Shown here in pieces: positions 11,311 to 25,200 of a stretch of DNA of 64,000 bases. Origin of the DNA: Pleodorina starrii (taxonomy: Eukaryota; Chlorophyta; Chlorophyceae; Chlamydomonadales; Volvocaceae). The notes under the pieces are model-generated. The model was not told the origin of the DNA and did not search any database. It worked only from the letters and a program-made list of their open reading frames with translations. A program made the translations under genes and the position numbers. Numbering within the stretch: the first letter of the stretch is position 1; every line of letters begins with the position of its first letter. The DNA is taken from NCBI GenBank assembly GCA_030267565.1, contig BRXU01000009.1, positions 37,501 to 101,500 of the forward strand, read 5' to 3'.

Positions 11311-12120
11311 GACGCCCGTCTGCGCCCTTCTGCCCCCGTCTGCGCCCTTCTGTGCCCGTCTGCGCCCGTCTGCACCCTTCTGCGCCCGTCTGCGCCCTTC
11401 TGCACCCTTCTGCGCCCTTCTGCCCCCGTCTGCGCCCGTCTGCGCCCTTCTGCGCCCGTCTGCACCCTTCTGCGCCCGTCTGCGCCCTTCTGCCCCCGTC
11501 TGCGCCCTTCTGCCCCCGTCTGCCCCCGTCTGCGCCCGTCTGCCCCGTCTGTGCCCTTCTGCCCCCGTCTGCCCCCGTCTGCGCCCGTCTGCCCCCGTCT
11601 GCGCCCTTCTGCGCCCGTCTGCGCCCGTCTGCCCCCGTCTGCACCCTTCTGCGCCCGTCTGCACCCGTCTGCCCCCGTCTGCGCCCTTCTGCGCCCGTCT
11701 GCGCCCGTCTGCACCCTTCTGCACCCTTCTGCGCCCTTCTGCCCCCGTCTGCGCCCTTCTGCGCCCTTCTGCCCCCGTCTGCGCCCGTCTGCGCCCTTCT
11801 GTGCCCGTCTGCGCCCGTCTGCGCCCGTCTGCGCCCGTCTGCGCCCTTCTGCCCCCGTCTGCGCCCTTCTGCCCCCGTCTGCACCCTTCTGCGCCCGTCT
11901 GCGCCCGTCTGCGCCCTTCTGCCCCCGTCTGCCCCCGTCTGCACCCGTCTGCGCCCTTCTGTGCCCTTCTGCCCCCGTCTGCACCCTTCTGCGCCCGTCT
12001 GCCCCCGTCTGCGCCCGTCTGCCCCCGTCTGCGCCCTTCTGCGCCCTTCTGCGCCCTTCTGCCCCCGTCTGCACCCTTCTGCGCCCGTCTGCGCCCTTCT
12101 GCCCCCGTCTGCGCCCTTCT

Positions 12121-15100
12121 GCCCCTGTCTGCCCCCGTCTGCGCCCTTCTGCGCCCGTCTGCGCCCTTCTGCCCCCGTCTGCGCCCTTCTGCGCCCGTCT
12201 GCGCCCGTCTGCGCCCTTCTGCGCCCTTCTGCCCCCGTCTGCGCCCGTCTGCGCCCTTCTGCGCCCGTCTGCGCCCTTCTGCCCCCGTCTGCGCCCTTCT
12301 GCCCCCGTCTGCGCCCTTCTGCGCCCTTCTGCCCCCGTCTGCACCCTTCTGCGCCCTTCTGCCCCCGTCTGCCCCCGTCTGCGCCCTTCTGCGCCCGTCT
12401 GCGCCCGTATGCACCCTTCTGCGCCCGTCTGCGCCCTTCTGCCCCCGTCTGCGCCCTTCTGCCCCCGTCTGCCCCCGTCTGCGCCCTTCTGCGCCCGTCT
12501 GCCCCCGTCTGCGCCCTTCTGCGCCCGTCTGCGCCCTTCTGCCCCCGTCTGCGCCCTTCTGCGCCCTTCTGCGCCCGTCTGCGCCCGTCTGCGCCCTTCT
12601 GCACCCTTCTGCGCCCTTCTGCCCTCGTCTGCGCCCTTCTGCGCCCTTCTGCCTCCGTCTGCGCCCATCTGCGCCCTTCTGCGCCCGTCTGCGCCCGTCT
12701 GCGCCCTTCTGCCCCCGTCTGCGCCCTTCTGCCCCCGTCTGCACCCTTCTGCGCCCTTCTGCCCCCGTCTGCGCCCTTCTGCGCCCGTCTGCCCCCGTCT
12801 GCCCCCGTCTGCACCCTTCTGCACCCTTCTGCGCCCGTCTGCGCCCTTCTGCCCCCGTCTGCGCCATTCTGTGCCCGTCTGCGCCCGTCTGCGCCCGTCT
12901 GCGCCCGTCTGCGCCCTTCTGCGCCCGTCTGCGCCCTTCTGCACCCTTCTGCGCCCTTCTGCCCCCGTCTGCGCCCGTCTGCACCCTTCTGCGCCTGTCT
13001 GCACTCTCTGCGCCCGTCTGCGACCTTCTGCCCCCGTCTGCGCCCTTCTGCCCCCGTCTGCCCCCGTCTGCACCCTTCTGCGCCCGTCTGCCCCCGTCTG
13101 CGCCCTTCTGCGCCCGTCTGCGCCCGTCTGCCCCCGTCTGCGCCCTTCTGCCCCCGTCTGCGCCCGTCTGCGCCCTTCTGCGCCCTTCTGCGCCCGTCTG
13201 CGCCCGTCTGCGCCCGTCTGCACCCTTCTGCGCCCTTCTGCCCCCGTCTGCGCCCTTCTGCGCCCTTCTGCCCCCGTCTGCGCCCATCTGCGCCCTTCTG
13301 CGCCCGTCTGCGCCCGTCTGCGCCCGTCTGCGCCCTTCTGCCCCCGTCTGCGCCCTTCTGCCCCCGTCTGCACCCTTCTGCGCCCGTCTGCGCCCGTCTG
13401 CGCCCTTCTGCCCCCGTCTGCCCCCGTCTGCGCCCGTCTGCGCCCTTCTGCGCCCTTCTGCCCCCGTCTGCGCCCTTCTGCGCCCGTCTGCCCCCGTCTG
13501 CCCCCGTCTGCACCCTTCTGCGCCCTTCTGCGCCCTTCTGCGCCCTTCTGCCCCCGTCTGCGCCCTTCTGCGCCCGTCTGCGCCCGTCTGCACCCTTCTG
13601 CGCCCGTCTGCATCCTTCTGCACCCTTCTGCGCCCTTCTGCCCCCGTCTGCGCCCGTCTGCACCCTTCTGCGCCCGTCTGCACCCTTCTGCGCCCGTCTG
13701 CGCCCTTCTGCCCCCGTCTGCACCCTTCTGCCCCCGTCTGCCCCCGTCTGCGCCCTTCTGCGCCCTTCTGCGCCCTTCTGCGCCCTTCTGCGCCCTTCTG
13801 CGCCCGTCTGCACCCTTCTGCGCCCGTCTGCGCCCTTCTGCCCCCGTCTGCGCCCTTCTGCCCCCGTCTGCCCCCGTCTGCGCCCTTCTGCGCCCGTCTG
13901 CCCCCGTCTGCACCCTTCTGCGCCCGTCTGCGCCCTTCTGCCCCCGTCTGCGCCCTTCTGCGCCCGTCTGCGCCCGTCTGCGCCCTTCTGCACCCTTCTG
14001 TGCCCTTCTGCCCCCGTCTGCGCCCTTCTGCGCCCTTCTGCCCCCGTCTGCGCCCATCTGCGCCCTTCTGCGCCCGTCTGCGCCCTTCTGCGCCCTTCTG
14101 CCCCCGTCTGCACCCTTCTGCGCCCGTCTGCGCCCTTCTGCCCCCGTCTGCGCCCTTCTGCCCCTGTCTGCCCCCGTCTGCGCCCTTCTGCGCCCGTCTG
14201 CGCCCTTCTGCCCCCGTCTGCGCCCTTCTGCGCCCGTCTGCGCCCGTCTGCGCCCTTCTGCGCCCTTCTGCCCCCGTCTGCGCCCATCTGCGCCCTTCTG
14301 CGCCCGTCTGCGCCCTTCTGCCCCCGTCTGCGCCCTTCTGCCCCCGTCTGCGCCCTTCTGCGCCCTTCTGCCCCCGTCTGCACCCTTCTGCGCCCTTCTG
14401 CCCCCGTCTGCCCCCGTCTGCGCCCTTCTGCGCCCGTCTGCGCCCGTATGCACCCTTCTGCGCCCGTCTGCGCCCTTCTGCCCCCGTCTGCGCCCTTCTG
14501 CCCCCGTCTGCCCCCGTCTGCGCCCTTCTGCGCCCGTCTGCCCCCGTCTGCGCCCTTCTGCGCCCGTCTGCGCCCTTCTGCCCCCGTCTGCGCCCTTCTG
14601 CGCCCTTCTGCGCCCGTCTGCGCCCGTCTGCGCCCTTCTGCACCCTTCTGCGCCCTTCTGCCCTCGTCTGCGCCCTTCTGCGCCCTTCTGCCTCCGTCTG
14701 CGCCCATCTGCGCCCTTCTGCGCCCGTCTGCGCCCGTCTGCGCCCTTCTGCCCCCGTCTGCGCCCTTCTGCCCCCGTCTGTGCCCGTCTGCACCCTTCTG
14801 CGCCCTTCTGCCCCCGTCTGCGCCCTTCTGCGCCCGTCTGCCCCCGTCTGCCCCCGTCTGCACCCTTCTGCACCCTTCTGCGCCCGTCTGCGCCCTTCTG
14901 CCCCCGTCTGCGCCATTCTGTGCCCGTCTGCGCCCGTCTGCGCCCGTCTGCGCCCGTCTGCGCCCTTCTGCGCCCGTCTGCGCCCTTCTGCACCCTTCTG
15001 CGCCCTTCTGCCCCCGTCTGCGCCCGTCTGCACCCTTCTGCGCCCGTTCTGCGCCCGTCTGCGCCCTTCTGCCCCCGTCTGCGCCCTTCTGCCCCCGTCT

Positions 15101-16250
15101 GCCCCCGTCTGCACCCTTCTGCGCCCGTCTGCCCCCGTCTGCGCCCTTCTGCGCCCGTCTGCGCCCGTCTGCCCCCGTCTGCGCCCTTCTGCCCCCGTCT
15201 GCGCCCGTCTGCGCCCTTCTGCGCCCTTCTGCGCCCGTCTGTGCCCGTCTGCGCCCGTCTGCACCCTTCTGCGCCCTTCTGCCCCCGTCTGCGCCCTTCT
15301 GCGCCCTTCTGCCCCCGTCTGCGCCCATCTGCGCCCTTCTGCGCCCGTCTGCGCCCGTCTGCGCCCGTCTGCGCCCTTCTGCCCCCGTCTGCGCCCTTCT
15401 GCCCCCGTCTGCACCCTTCTGCGCCCGTCTGCGCCCGTCTGCGCCCTTCTGCCCCCGTCTGCCCCCGTCTGCGCCCGTCTGCGCCCTTCTGCGCCCTTCT
15501 GCCCCCGTCTGCGCCCTTCTGCGCCCGTCTGCCCCCGTCTGCCCCCGTCTGCACCCTTCTGCGCCCTTCTGCGCCCGTCTGCGCCCTTCTGCCCCCGTCT
15601 GCCCCCTTCTGCGCCCGTCTGCGCCCGTCTGCACCCTTCTGCGCCCGTCTGCACCCTTCTGCACCCTTCTGCGCCCTTCTGCCCCCGTCTGCGCCCGTCT
15701 GCGCCCTTCTGCGCCCGTCTGCACCCTTCTGCGCCCGTCTGCGCCCTTCTGCCCCCGTCTGCACCCTTCTGCCCCCGTCTGCCCCCGTCTGCGCCCTTCT
15801 GCGCCCTTCTGCGCCCTTCTGCGCCCTTCTGCGCCCTTCTGCGCCCGTCTGCACCCTTCTGCGCCTGTCTGCGCCCTTCTGCCCCCGTCTGCGCCCTTCT
15901 GCCCCCGTCTGCCCCCGTCTGCGCCCTTCTGCGCCCGTCTGCCCCCGTCTGCACCCTTCTGCGCCCGTCTGCGCCCTTCTGCCCCCGTCTGCGCCCTTCT
16001 GCGCCCGTCTGCGCCCGTCTGCGCCCTTCTGCACCCTTCTGTGCCCTTCTGCCCTCGTCTGCGCCCTTCTGCGCCCTTCTGCCCCCGTCTGCGCCCATCT
16101 GCGCCCTTCTGCGCCCGTCTGCGCCCTTCTGCGCCCTTCTGCCCCCGTCTGCGCCCTTCTGCCCCCGTCTGCACCCTTCTGCGCCCGTCTGCGCCCGTCT
16201 GCGCCCTTCTGCGCCCTTCTGCCCCCGTCTGCGCCCTTCTGCGCCCTTCT
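12121..16250. repeat. Higher-order repeat of about 2.04 kb within the 10-bp array
   Basis: Rare unit variants recur in the same order about 2.04 kb apart: CCCCTGTCTG at 12121 and 14161, CGCCCGTATG at 12401 and 14440, and CGCCATTCTG at 12861 and 14910. This shows that blocks of about 204 units were duplicated as a whole. Confidence 0.8.
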
Positions 16251-19200
16251 GCCCCCGTCTGCCCCCGTCTGCACCCTTCTGCGCCCGTCTGCGCCCGTCT
16301 GCACCCTTCTGCGCCCGTCTGCGCCCTTCTGCCCCCGTCTGCGCCCTTCTGCGCCCTTCTGCCCCCGTCTGCGCCCTTCTGCGCCCGTCTGCCCCCGTCT
16401 GCGCCCATCTGCGCCCTTCTGCGCCCGTCTGCACCCGTCTGCGCCCTTCTGCCCCCGTCTGCGCCCTTCTGCCCCCGTCTGCACCCTTCTGCGCCCTTCT
16501 GCCCCCGTCTGCACCCTTCTGCGCCCGTCTGCCCCCGTCTGCCCCCGTCTGCACCCTTCTGCACCCTTCTGCGCCCGTCTGCGCCCTTCTGCACCCGTCT
16601 GCGCCCTTCTGCGCCCGTCTGCGCCCGTCTGCGCCCTTCTGCGCCCGTCTGCACCCTTCTGCACCCTTCTGCGCCCTTCTGCCCCCGTCTGCGCCCGTCT
16701 GCGCCCTTCTGCGCCCGTCTGCACCCTTCTGCGCCCGTCTGCGCCCTTCTGCCCCCGTCTGCGCCCTTCTGCCCCTGTCTGCCCCCGTCTGCGCCCTTCT
16801 GCGCCCTTCTGCGCCCTTCTGCACCCTTCTGCGCCCGTCTGCACCCTTAGGCGCCCGTCTGCGCCCTTCTGCCCCCGTCTGCGCCCTTCTGCCCCCGTCT
16901 GCCCCCGTCTGCACCCTTCTGCGCCCGTCTGCCCCCGTCTGCACCCTTCTGCGCCCGTCTGCGCCCGTCTGCCCCCGTCTGCACCCTTCTGCCCCCGTCT
17001 GCGCCCGTCTGCGCCCTTCTGCGCCCTTCTGCGCCCGTCTGTGCCCGTCTGCGCCCTTCTGCACCCTTCTGCCCCCGTCTGCCCCCGTCTGCACCCTTCT
17101 GCGCCCTTCTGCGCCCTTCTGCGCCCTTCTGCGCCCTTCTGCGCCCGTCTGCACCCTTCTGCCCCCGTCTGCGCCCTTCTGCGCCCTTCTGCGCCCGTCT
17201 GCGCCCGTCTGCGCCCGTCTGCGCCCTTCTGCCCCCGTCTGCGCCCTTCTGCCCCCGTCTGCACCCTTCTGCGCCCGTCTGCACACGTCTGCACCCTTCT
17301 GCCCCCGTCTGCACACGTCTGCGCCCGTCTGCGCCCTTCTGCGCCCTTCTGCCCCCGTCTGCGCCCTTCTGCGCCCGTCTGCCCCCGTGGCCCCCGTCTG
17401 CACCCTTCTGCGCCCTTCTGCGCCCGTCTGCGCCCGTCTGCCCCCGTCTGCCCCCTTCTGCGCCCGTCTGCACACGTCTGCGCCCTTCTGCCCCCGTCTG
17501 CCCCCGTCTGCCCCTTCTGCGCCCGTCTGCACCCTTCTGCGCCCGTCTGCGCCCTTCTGCCCCCGTCAGCGCCCTTCTGCCCCCGTCTGCACCCTTCTGC
17601 GCCCTTCTGCGCCCGTCTGCCCTCGTCTGCGCCCTTCTGCGCCCTTCTGCCCCCGTCTGCGCCCATCTGCGCCCTTCTGCGCCCGTCTGCGCCCTTCTGC
17701 GCCCTTCTGCCCCCGTCTGCGCCCTTCTGCCCCCGTCTGCACCCTTCTGCGCCCGTCTGCGCCCGTCTGCACCCTTCTGCGCCCGTCTGCGCCCTTCTGC
17801 CCCCGTCTGCGCCCTTCTGCCCCCGTCTGCCCCCGTCTGCACCCTTCTGCGCCCGTCTGCCCCCGTCTGCGCCCTTCTGCGCCCGTCTGCGCCCTTCTGC
17901 CCCCGTCTGCGCCCTTCTGCGCCTGTCTGCGCCCGTCTGCGCCCTTCTGCACCCTTCTGCGCCCTTCTGCCCCCGTCTGCGCCCTTCTGCGCCCTTCTGC
18001 CCCCGTCTGCGCCCATCTGCGCCCTTCTGCGCCCGTCTGCACCCTTCTGCGCCCTTCTGCCCCCGTCTGCGCCCTTCTGCCCCCGTCTGCACCCTTCTGC
18101 GCCCGTCTGCGCCCGTCTGCGCCCTTCTGCCCCCTGTCTGCCCCCGTCTGCGCCCGTCTGAGCCCTTCTGCGCCCTTCTGCCCCCGTCTGCGACCTTCTG
18201 CGCCCGTCTGCCCCCGTCTGCGCCCTTCTGCCCCCGTCTGCGCCCTTCTGCCCCCGTCTGCACCCTTCTGCGCCCGTCTGCACACGTCTGCACCCTTCTG
18301 CCCCCGTCTGCCCCCGTCTGCGCCCGTCTGTGCCCTTCTGCGCCCTTCTGCCCCCGTCTGCGCCCTTCTGCGCCCGTCTGCCCCCGTCTGCCCCCGTCTG
18401 CACCCTTCTGCGCCCTTCTGCGCCCGTCTGCGCCCGTCTGCCCCCGTCTGCCCCCTTCTGCGCCCGTCTGCACACGTCTGCGCCCTTCTGCCCCCGTCTG
18501 CCCCCGTCTGCGCCCTTCTGCGCCCGTCTGCACCCTTCTGCGCCCGTCTGCGCCCTTCTGCCCCCGTCTGCGCCCTTCTGCCCCCGTCTGCACCCTTCTG
18601 CGCCCTTCTGCGCCCGTCTGCGCCCGTCTGCCCCCGTCTGCCCCCTTCTGCGCCCGTCTGCCCCCGTCTGCGCCCTTCTGCGCCCGTCTGCGCCCGTCTG
18701 CCCCCGTCTGCCCCCTTCTGCGCCCGTCTGCACCCGTCTGCGCCCTTCTGCCCCCGTCTGCCCCCGTCTGCGCCCTTCTGCGCCCGTCTGCACCCTTCTG
18801 CGCCCGTCTGCGCCCTTCTGCCCCCGTCTGCGCCCTTCTGCCCCCGTCTGCACCCTTCTGCGCCCTTCTGCGCCCGTCTGCCCCTGTCTGCACCCTTCTG
18901 CGCCCTTCTGCCCCTGTCTGCGCCCTTCTGCCCCCGTCTGCGCCCTTCTGCCCCCGTCTGCACCCTTCTGCGCCCGTCTGCGCCCGTCTGCGCCCTTCTG
19001 CGCCCGTCTGCGCCCTTCTGCCCCCGTCTGCGCCCTTCTGCCCCCGTCTGCCCCCGTCTGCGCCCTTCTGCGCCCGTCTGCCCCCGTCTGCGCCCTTCTG
19101 CGCCCGTCTGCGCCCTTCTGCCCCCGTCTGCGCCCTTCTGCGCCCGTCTGCGCCCGTCTGCGCCCTTCTGCACCCTTCTGCGCCCTTCTGCCCCCGTCTG

Positions 19201-22200
19201 CGCCCTTCTGCGCCCTTCTGCCCCCGTCTGCCCCCGTCTGCGCCCTTCTGCGCCCATCTGCGCCCTTCTGCGCCCGTCTGCGCCCTTCTGCGCCCTTCTG
19301 CCCCCGTCTGCGCCCTTCTGCCCCCGTCTGCACCCTTCTGCGCCCGTCTGCGCCCGTCTGCGCCCTTCTGCGCCCGTCTGCGCCCTTCTGCCCCCGTCTG
19401 CGCCCTTCTGCCCCCGTCTGCCCCCGTCTGCGCCCTTCTGCGCCCGTCTGCCCCCGTCTGCGCCCTTCTGCGCCCGTCTGCGCCCTTCTGCCCCCGTCTG
19501 CGCCCTTCTGCGCCCGTCTGCGCCCGTCTGCGCCCTTCTGCACCCTTCTGCACCCTTCTGCCCCCGTCTGCGCCCTTCTGCGCCCTTCTGCCCCCGTCTG
19601 CGCCCATCTGCGCCCTTCTGCGCCCGTCTGCACCCTTCTGCGCCCTTCTGCCCCCGTCTGCGCCCTTCTGCCCCCGTCTGCACCCTTCTGCGCCCGTCTG
19701 CGCCCGTCTGCGCCCTTCTGCCCCCGTCTGCCCCCGTCTGCGCCCGTCTGAGCCCTTCTGCGCCCTTCTGCCCCCGTCTGCGACCTTCTGCGCCCGTCTG
19801 CCCCCGTCTGCGCCCTTCTGCCCCCGTCTGCGCCCTTCTGCCCCCGTCTGCACCCTTCTGCGCCCGTCTGCACCCGTCTGCACCCTTCTGCCCCCGTCTG
19901 CCCCCGTCTGCGCCCGTCTGCGCCCTTCTGCGCCCTTCTGCCCCCGTCTGCGCCCTTCTGCGCCCGTCTGCCCCCGTCTGCCCCCGTCTGCACCCTTCTG
20001 CGCCCTTCTGCGCCCGTCTGCGCCCGTCTGCGCCCGTCTGCACCCTTCTGCGCCCGTCTGCACCCGTCTGCGCCCTTCTGCCCCCGTCTGCCCCCGTCTG
20101 CGCCCTTCTGCGCCCGTCTGCACCCTTCTGCGCCCGTCTGCGCCCTTCTGCCCCCGTCTGCGCCCTTCTGCCCCCGTCTGCACCCTTCTGCGCCCTTCTG
20201 CGCCCGTCTGCGCCCGTCTGCCCCCGTCTGCCCCCTTCTGCGCCCGTCTGCCCCCGTCTGCGCCCTTCTGCGCCCGTCTGCGCCCGTCTGCCCCCGTCTG
20301 CCCCCTTCTGCGCCCGTCTGCACCCGTCTGCGCCCTTCTGCCCCCGTCTGCCCCCGTCTGCGCCCTTCTGCGCCCGTCTGCACCCTTCTGCGCCCGTCTG
20401 CGCCCTTCTGCCCCCGTCTGCGCCCTTCTGCCCCCGTCTGCACCCTTCTGCGCCCTTCTGCGCCCGTCTGCCCCTGTCTGCACCCTTCTGCGCCCTTCTG
20501 CCCCTGTCTGCGCCCTTCTGCCCCCGTCTGCGCCCTTCTGCCCCCGTCTGCACCCTTCTGCGCCCGTCTGCGCCCGTCTGCGCCCTTCTGCGCCCGTCTG
20601 CGCCCTTCTGCCCCCGTCTGCGCCCTTCTGCCCCCGTCTGCCCCCGTCTGCACCCTTCTGCGCCCGTCTGCCCCCGTCTGCGCCCTTCTGCGCCCGTCTG
20701 CGCCCTTCTGCCCCCGTCTGCGCCCTTCTGTGCCCGTCTGCGCCCGTCTGCACCCTTCTGCACCCTTCTGCGCCCTTCTGCCCCCGTCTGCACCCTTCTG
20801 CGCCCTTCTGCCCCCGTCTTCGCCCATCTGCGCCCTTCTGTGCACGTCTGCACCCTTCTGCGCCCTTCTGCCCCCGTCTGCGCCCTTCTGCCCCCGTCTG
20901 CACCCTTCTGCACCCGTCTGCACCCGTCTGCGCCCTTCTGCCCCCGTCTGCCCCCGTCTGCGCCCGTCTGAGCCCTTCTGCGCCCTTCTGCCCCCGTCTG
21001 CGACCTTCTGCGCCCGTCTGCCCCCGTCTGCGCCCTTCTGCCCCCGTCTGCGCCCATCTGCGCCCTTCTGCGCCCGTCTGCGCCCGTCTGCGCCCTTCTG
21101 CGCCCGTCTGCGCCCTTCTGCCCCCGTCTGCACCCTTCTGCGCCCGTCTGCGCCCGTCTGCGCCCTTCTGCGCCCGTCTGCCCCCGTCTGCACCCTTCTG
21201 CGCCCGTCTGCGCCCTTCTGCGCCCTTCTGCGCCCTTCTGCGCCCTTCTGCGCCCTTCTGCGCCCGTCTGCACCCTTCTGCGCCCGTCTGCGCCCTTCTG
21301 CGCCCTTCTGCGCCCTTCTGCCCCCGTCTGCGCCCATCTGCGCCTGTCTGCGCCCTTCTGCGCCCGTCTGCGCCCTTCTGCCCCCGTCTGCGCCCTTCTG
21401 CCCCCGTCTGCACCCTTCTGCGCCCGTCTGCACCCTTCTGCGCCCGTCTGCACCCTTCTGCGCCCTTCTGCCCCCGTCTGCGCCCTTCTGCCCCCGTCTG
21501 CACCCTTCTGCGCCCGTCTGCGCCCGTCTGCGCCCTTCTGCCCCCGTCTGCCCCCGTCTGCGCCCGTCTGAGCCCTTCTGCGCCCTTCTGCCCCCGTCTG
21601 CGACCTTCTGCGCCCGTCTGCCCCCGTCTGCGCCCTTCTGCCCCCGTCTGCGCCCATCTGCGCCCTTCTGCGCCCGTCTGCGCCCGTCTGCACCCTTCTG
21701 CGCCCGTCTGCGCCCTTCTGCCCCCGTCTGCACCCTTCTGCGCCCGTCTGCGCCCGTCTGCGCCCTTCTGCGCCCGTCTGCCCCCGTCTGCGCCCTTCTG
21801 CGCCCGTCTGCGCCCTTCTGCGCCCTTCTGCGCCCTTCTGCGCCCTTCTGCGCCCTTCTGCGCCCGTCTGCACCCTTCTGCGCCCGTCTGCGCCCTTCTG
21901 CGCCCTTCTGCGCCCTTCTGCCCCCGTCTGCGCCCGTCTGCGCCCGTCTGCGCCCTTCTGCGCCCGTCTGCGCCCTTCTGCCCCCGTCTGCGCCCTTCTG
22001 CCCCCGTCTGCACCCTTCTGCGCCCGTCTGCGCCCGTCTGCGCCCTTCTGCCCCCGTCTGCCCCCGTCTGCGCCCGTCTGCGCCCTTCTGCGCCCTTCTG
22101 CCCCCGTCTGGGACCTTCTGCGCCGGTCTGCCCCCGTCTGTCCCCGTCTGCACCCTTCTGCGCCCTTCTGCGCCCTTCTGCCCCCGTCTGCGCCCTTCTG

Positions 22201-25200
22201 TGCCCGTCTGCGCCCTTCTGCCCCCGTCTGCGCCCTTCTGCCCCCGTCTGCGCCCGTCTGCGCCCTTCTGCACCCTTCTGCGCCCTTCTGCCCCCGTCTG
22301 CGCCCTTCTGCACCCTTCTGCCCCCGTCTGCGCCCTTCTGCGCCCGTCTGCGCCCGTCTGCGCCCTTCTGCCCCCGTCTGCGCCCTTCTGCCCCCGTCTG
22401 CACCCTTCTGCGCCCGTCTGCGCCCGTCTGCGCCCTTCTGCCCCCGTCTGCCCCCGTCTGCGCCCGTCTGCGCCCTTCTGCGCCCTTCTGCCCCCGTCTG
22501 GGACCTTCTGCGCCGGTCTGCCCCCGTCTGCCCCCGTCTGCACCCTTCTGCGCCCTTCTGCGCCCTTCTGCGCCCTTCTGCCCCCGTCTGCGCCCTTCTG
22601 CGCCCATCTGCGCCCGTCTGCGCCCTTCTGCGCCCTTCTGCGCCCTTCTGCACCCTTCTGTGCCCTTCTGCCCCCGTCTGCGCCCGTCTGCGCCCTTCTG
22701 CGCCCGTCTGCGCCCTTCTGCCCCCGTCTGCGCCCTTCTGCCCCCGTCTGCGCCCTTCTGCCCCCGTCTGCCCCCGTCTGCGCCCGTCTGCGCCCTTCTG
22801 CGCCCTTCTGCCCCCGTCTGCACCCTTCTGCGCCCGTCTGCCCCCGTCTGCGCCCGTCTGCCCCCGTCTGCGCCCTTCTGCGCCCTTCTGCGCCCTTCTG
22901 CGCCCTTCTGCCCCCGTCTGCACCCTTCTGCCCCCGTCTGCGCCCTTCTGCCCCCGTCTGCGCCCTTCTGCCCCCGTCTGCGCCCTTCTGTGCCCGTCTG
23001 CGCCCTTCTGCCCCCGTCTGCGCCCTTCTGCCCCCGTCTGCGCCCGTCTGCGCCCTTCTGCACCCTTCTGCGCCCTTCTGCCCCCGTCTGCGCCCTTCTG
23101 CGCCCTTCTGCCCCCGTCTGCGCCCATCTGCGCCTGTCTGCGCCCGTCTGCGCCCTTCTGCCCCCGTCTGCGCCCTTCTGCCCCCGTCTGCACCCTTCTG
23201 CGCCCGTCTGCGCCCGTCTGCGCCCTTCTGCCCCCGTCTGCCCCCGTCTGCGCCCGTCTGCGCCCGTCTGCGCCCTTCTGCCCCCGTCTGCGCCCTTCTG
23301 CCCCCGTCTGCCCCCGTCTGCGCCCGTCTGCGCCCTTCTGCGCCCTTCTGCCCCCGTCTGCACCCTTCTGCGCCCGTCTGCCCCCGTCTGCGCCCGTCTG
23401 CCCCCGTCTGCGCCCTTCTGCGCCCTTCTGCGCCCTTCTGCGCCCTTCTGCCCCCGTCTGCACCCTTCTGCCCCCGTCTGCGCCCTTCTGCCCCCGTCTG
23501 CGCCCTTCTGCCCCCGTCTGCGCCCTTCTGTGCCCGTCTGCGCCCTTCTGCCCCCGTCTGCACCCTTCTGCCCCCGTCTGCGCCCGTCTGCGCCCTTCTG
23601 CACCCTTCTGCGCCCTTCTGCCCCCGTCTGCGCCCTTCTGCGCCCTTCTGCCCCCGTCTGCGCCCATCTGCGCCTGTCTGCGCCCGTCTGCGCCCTTCTG
23701 CCCCCGTCTGCGCCCTTCTGCCCCCGTCTGCACCCTTCTGCGCCCGTCTGCGCCCGTCTGCGCCCTTCTGCCCCCGTCTGCCCCCGTCTGCGCCCGTCTG
23801 CGCCCTTCTGCGCCCTTCTGCCCCCGTCTGGGACCTTCTGCGCCGGTCTGCCCCCGTCTGCCCCCGTCTGCACCCTTCTGCGCCCTTCTGCGCCCTTCTG
23901 CGCCCTTCTGCCCCCGTCTGCGCCCTTCTGCGCCCGTCTGCGCCCGTCTGCGCCCTTCTGCGCCCTTCTGCGCCCTTCTGCACCCTTCTGCGCCCTTCTG
24001 CCCCCGTCTGCGCCCGTCTGCGCCCTTCTGCGCCCGTCTGCGCCCTTCTGCCCCCGTCTGCGCCCTTCTGCCCCCGTCTGCGCCCTTCTGCCCCCGTCTG
24101 CCCCCGTCTGCGCCCGTCTGCGCCCTTCTGCGCCCTTCTGCCCCCGTCTGCACCCTTCTGCGCCCGTCTGCCCCCGTCTGCGCCCGTCTGCCCCCGTCTG
24201 CGCCCTTCTGCGCCCTTCTGCGCCCTTCTGCGCCCTTCTGCCCCCGTCTGCACCCTTCTGCGCCCGTCTGCGCCCTTCTGCCCCCGTCTGCGCCCTTCTG
24301 CCCCCGTCTGCCCCCGTCTGCGCCCTTCTGCGCCCGTCTGCGCCCTTCTGCCCCCGTCTGCGCCCTTCTGCGCCCGTCTGCGCCCGTCTGCGCCCTTCTG
24401 CGCCCTTCTGCCCCCGTCTGCGCCCGTCTGCGCCCTTCTGCGCCCGTCTGCGCCCTTCTGCCCCCGTCTGCGCCCTTCTGCCCCCGTCTGCGCCCTTCTG
24501 CGCCCTTCTGCCCCCGTCTGCGCCCTTCTGCGCCCTTCTGCCCCCGTCTGCCCCCGTCTGCGCCCTTCTGCGCCCGTCTGCGCCCGTCTGCACCCTTCTG
24601 CGCCCGTCTGCGCCCTTCTGCCCCCGTCTGCGCCCTTCTGCCCCCGTCTGCGCCCTTCTGCGCCCGTCTGCCCCCGTCTGCGCCCTTCTGCGCCCGTCTG
24701 CGCCCTTCTGCCCCCGTCTGCGCCCTTCTGCGCCCTTCTGCGCCCGTCTGCGCCCGTCTGCGCCCTTCTGCACCCTTCTGCGCCCTTCTGCCCCCGTCTG
24801 CGCCCTTCTGCGCCCTTCTGCCCCCGTCTGCACCCATCTGCGCCCTTCTGCGCCCTTCTGCGCCCGTCTGCGCCCTTCTGCCCCCGTCTGCGCCCTTCTG
24901 CCCCCGTCTGCACCCTTCTGCGCCCTTCTGCCCCCGTCTGCGCCCTTCTGCGCCCGTCTGCCCCCGTCTGCCCCCGTCTGCCCCCGTCTGCATCCTTCTT
25001 CTGCGCCCTTCTGCCCCCGTCTGCGCCCATCTGCGCCCTTCTGCGCCCTTCTGCGCCCGTCTGCGCCCTTCTGCCCCCGTCTGCGCCCTTCTGCCCCCGT
25101 CTGCACCCTTCTGCGCCCTTCTGCCCCCGTCTGCCCTTCTGCGCCCGTCTGCCCCCGTCTGCCCCCGTCTGCACCCTTCTGCACCCTTCTGCGCCCGTCT

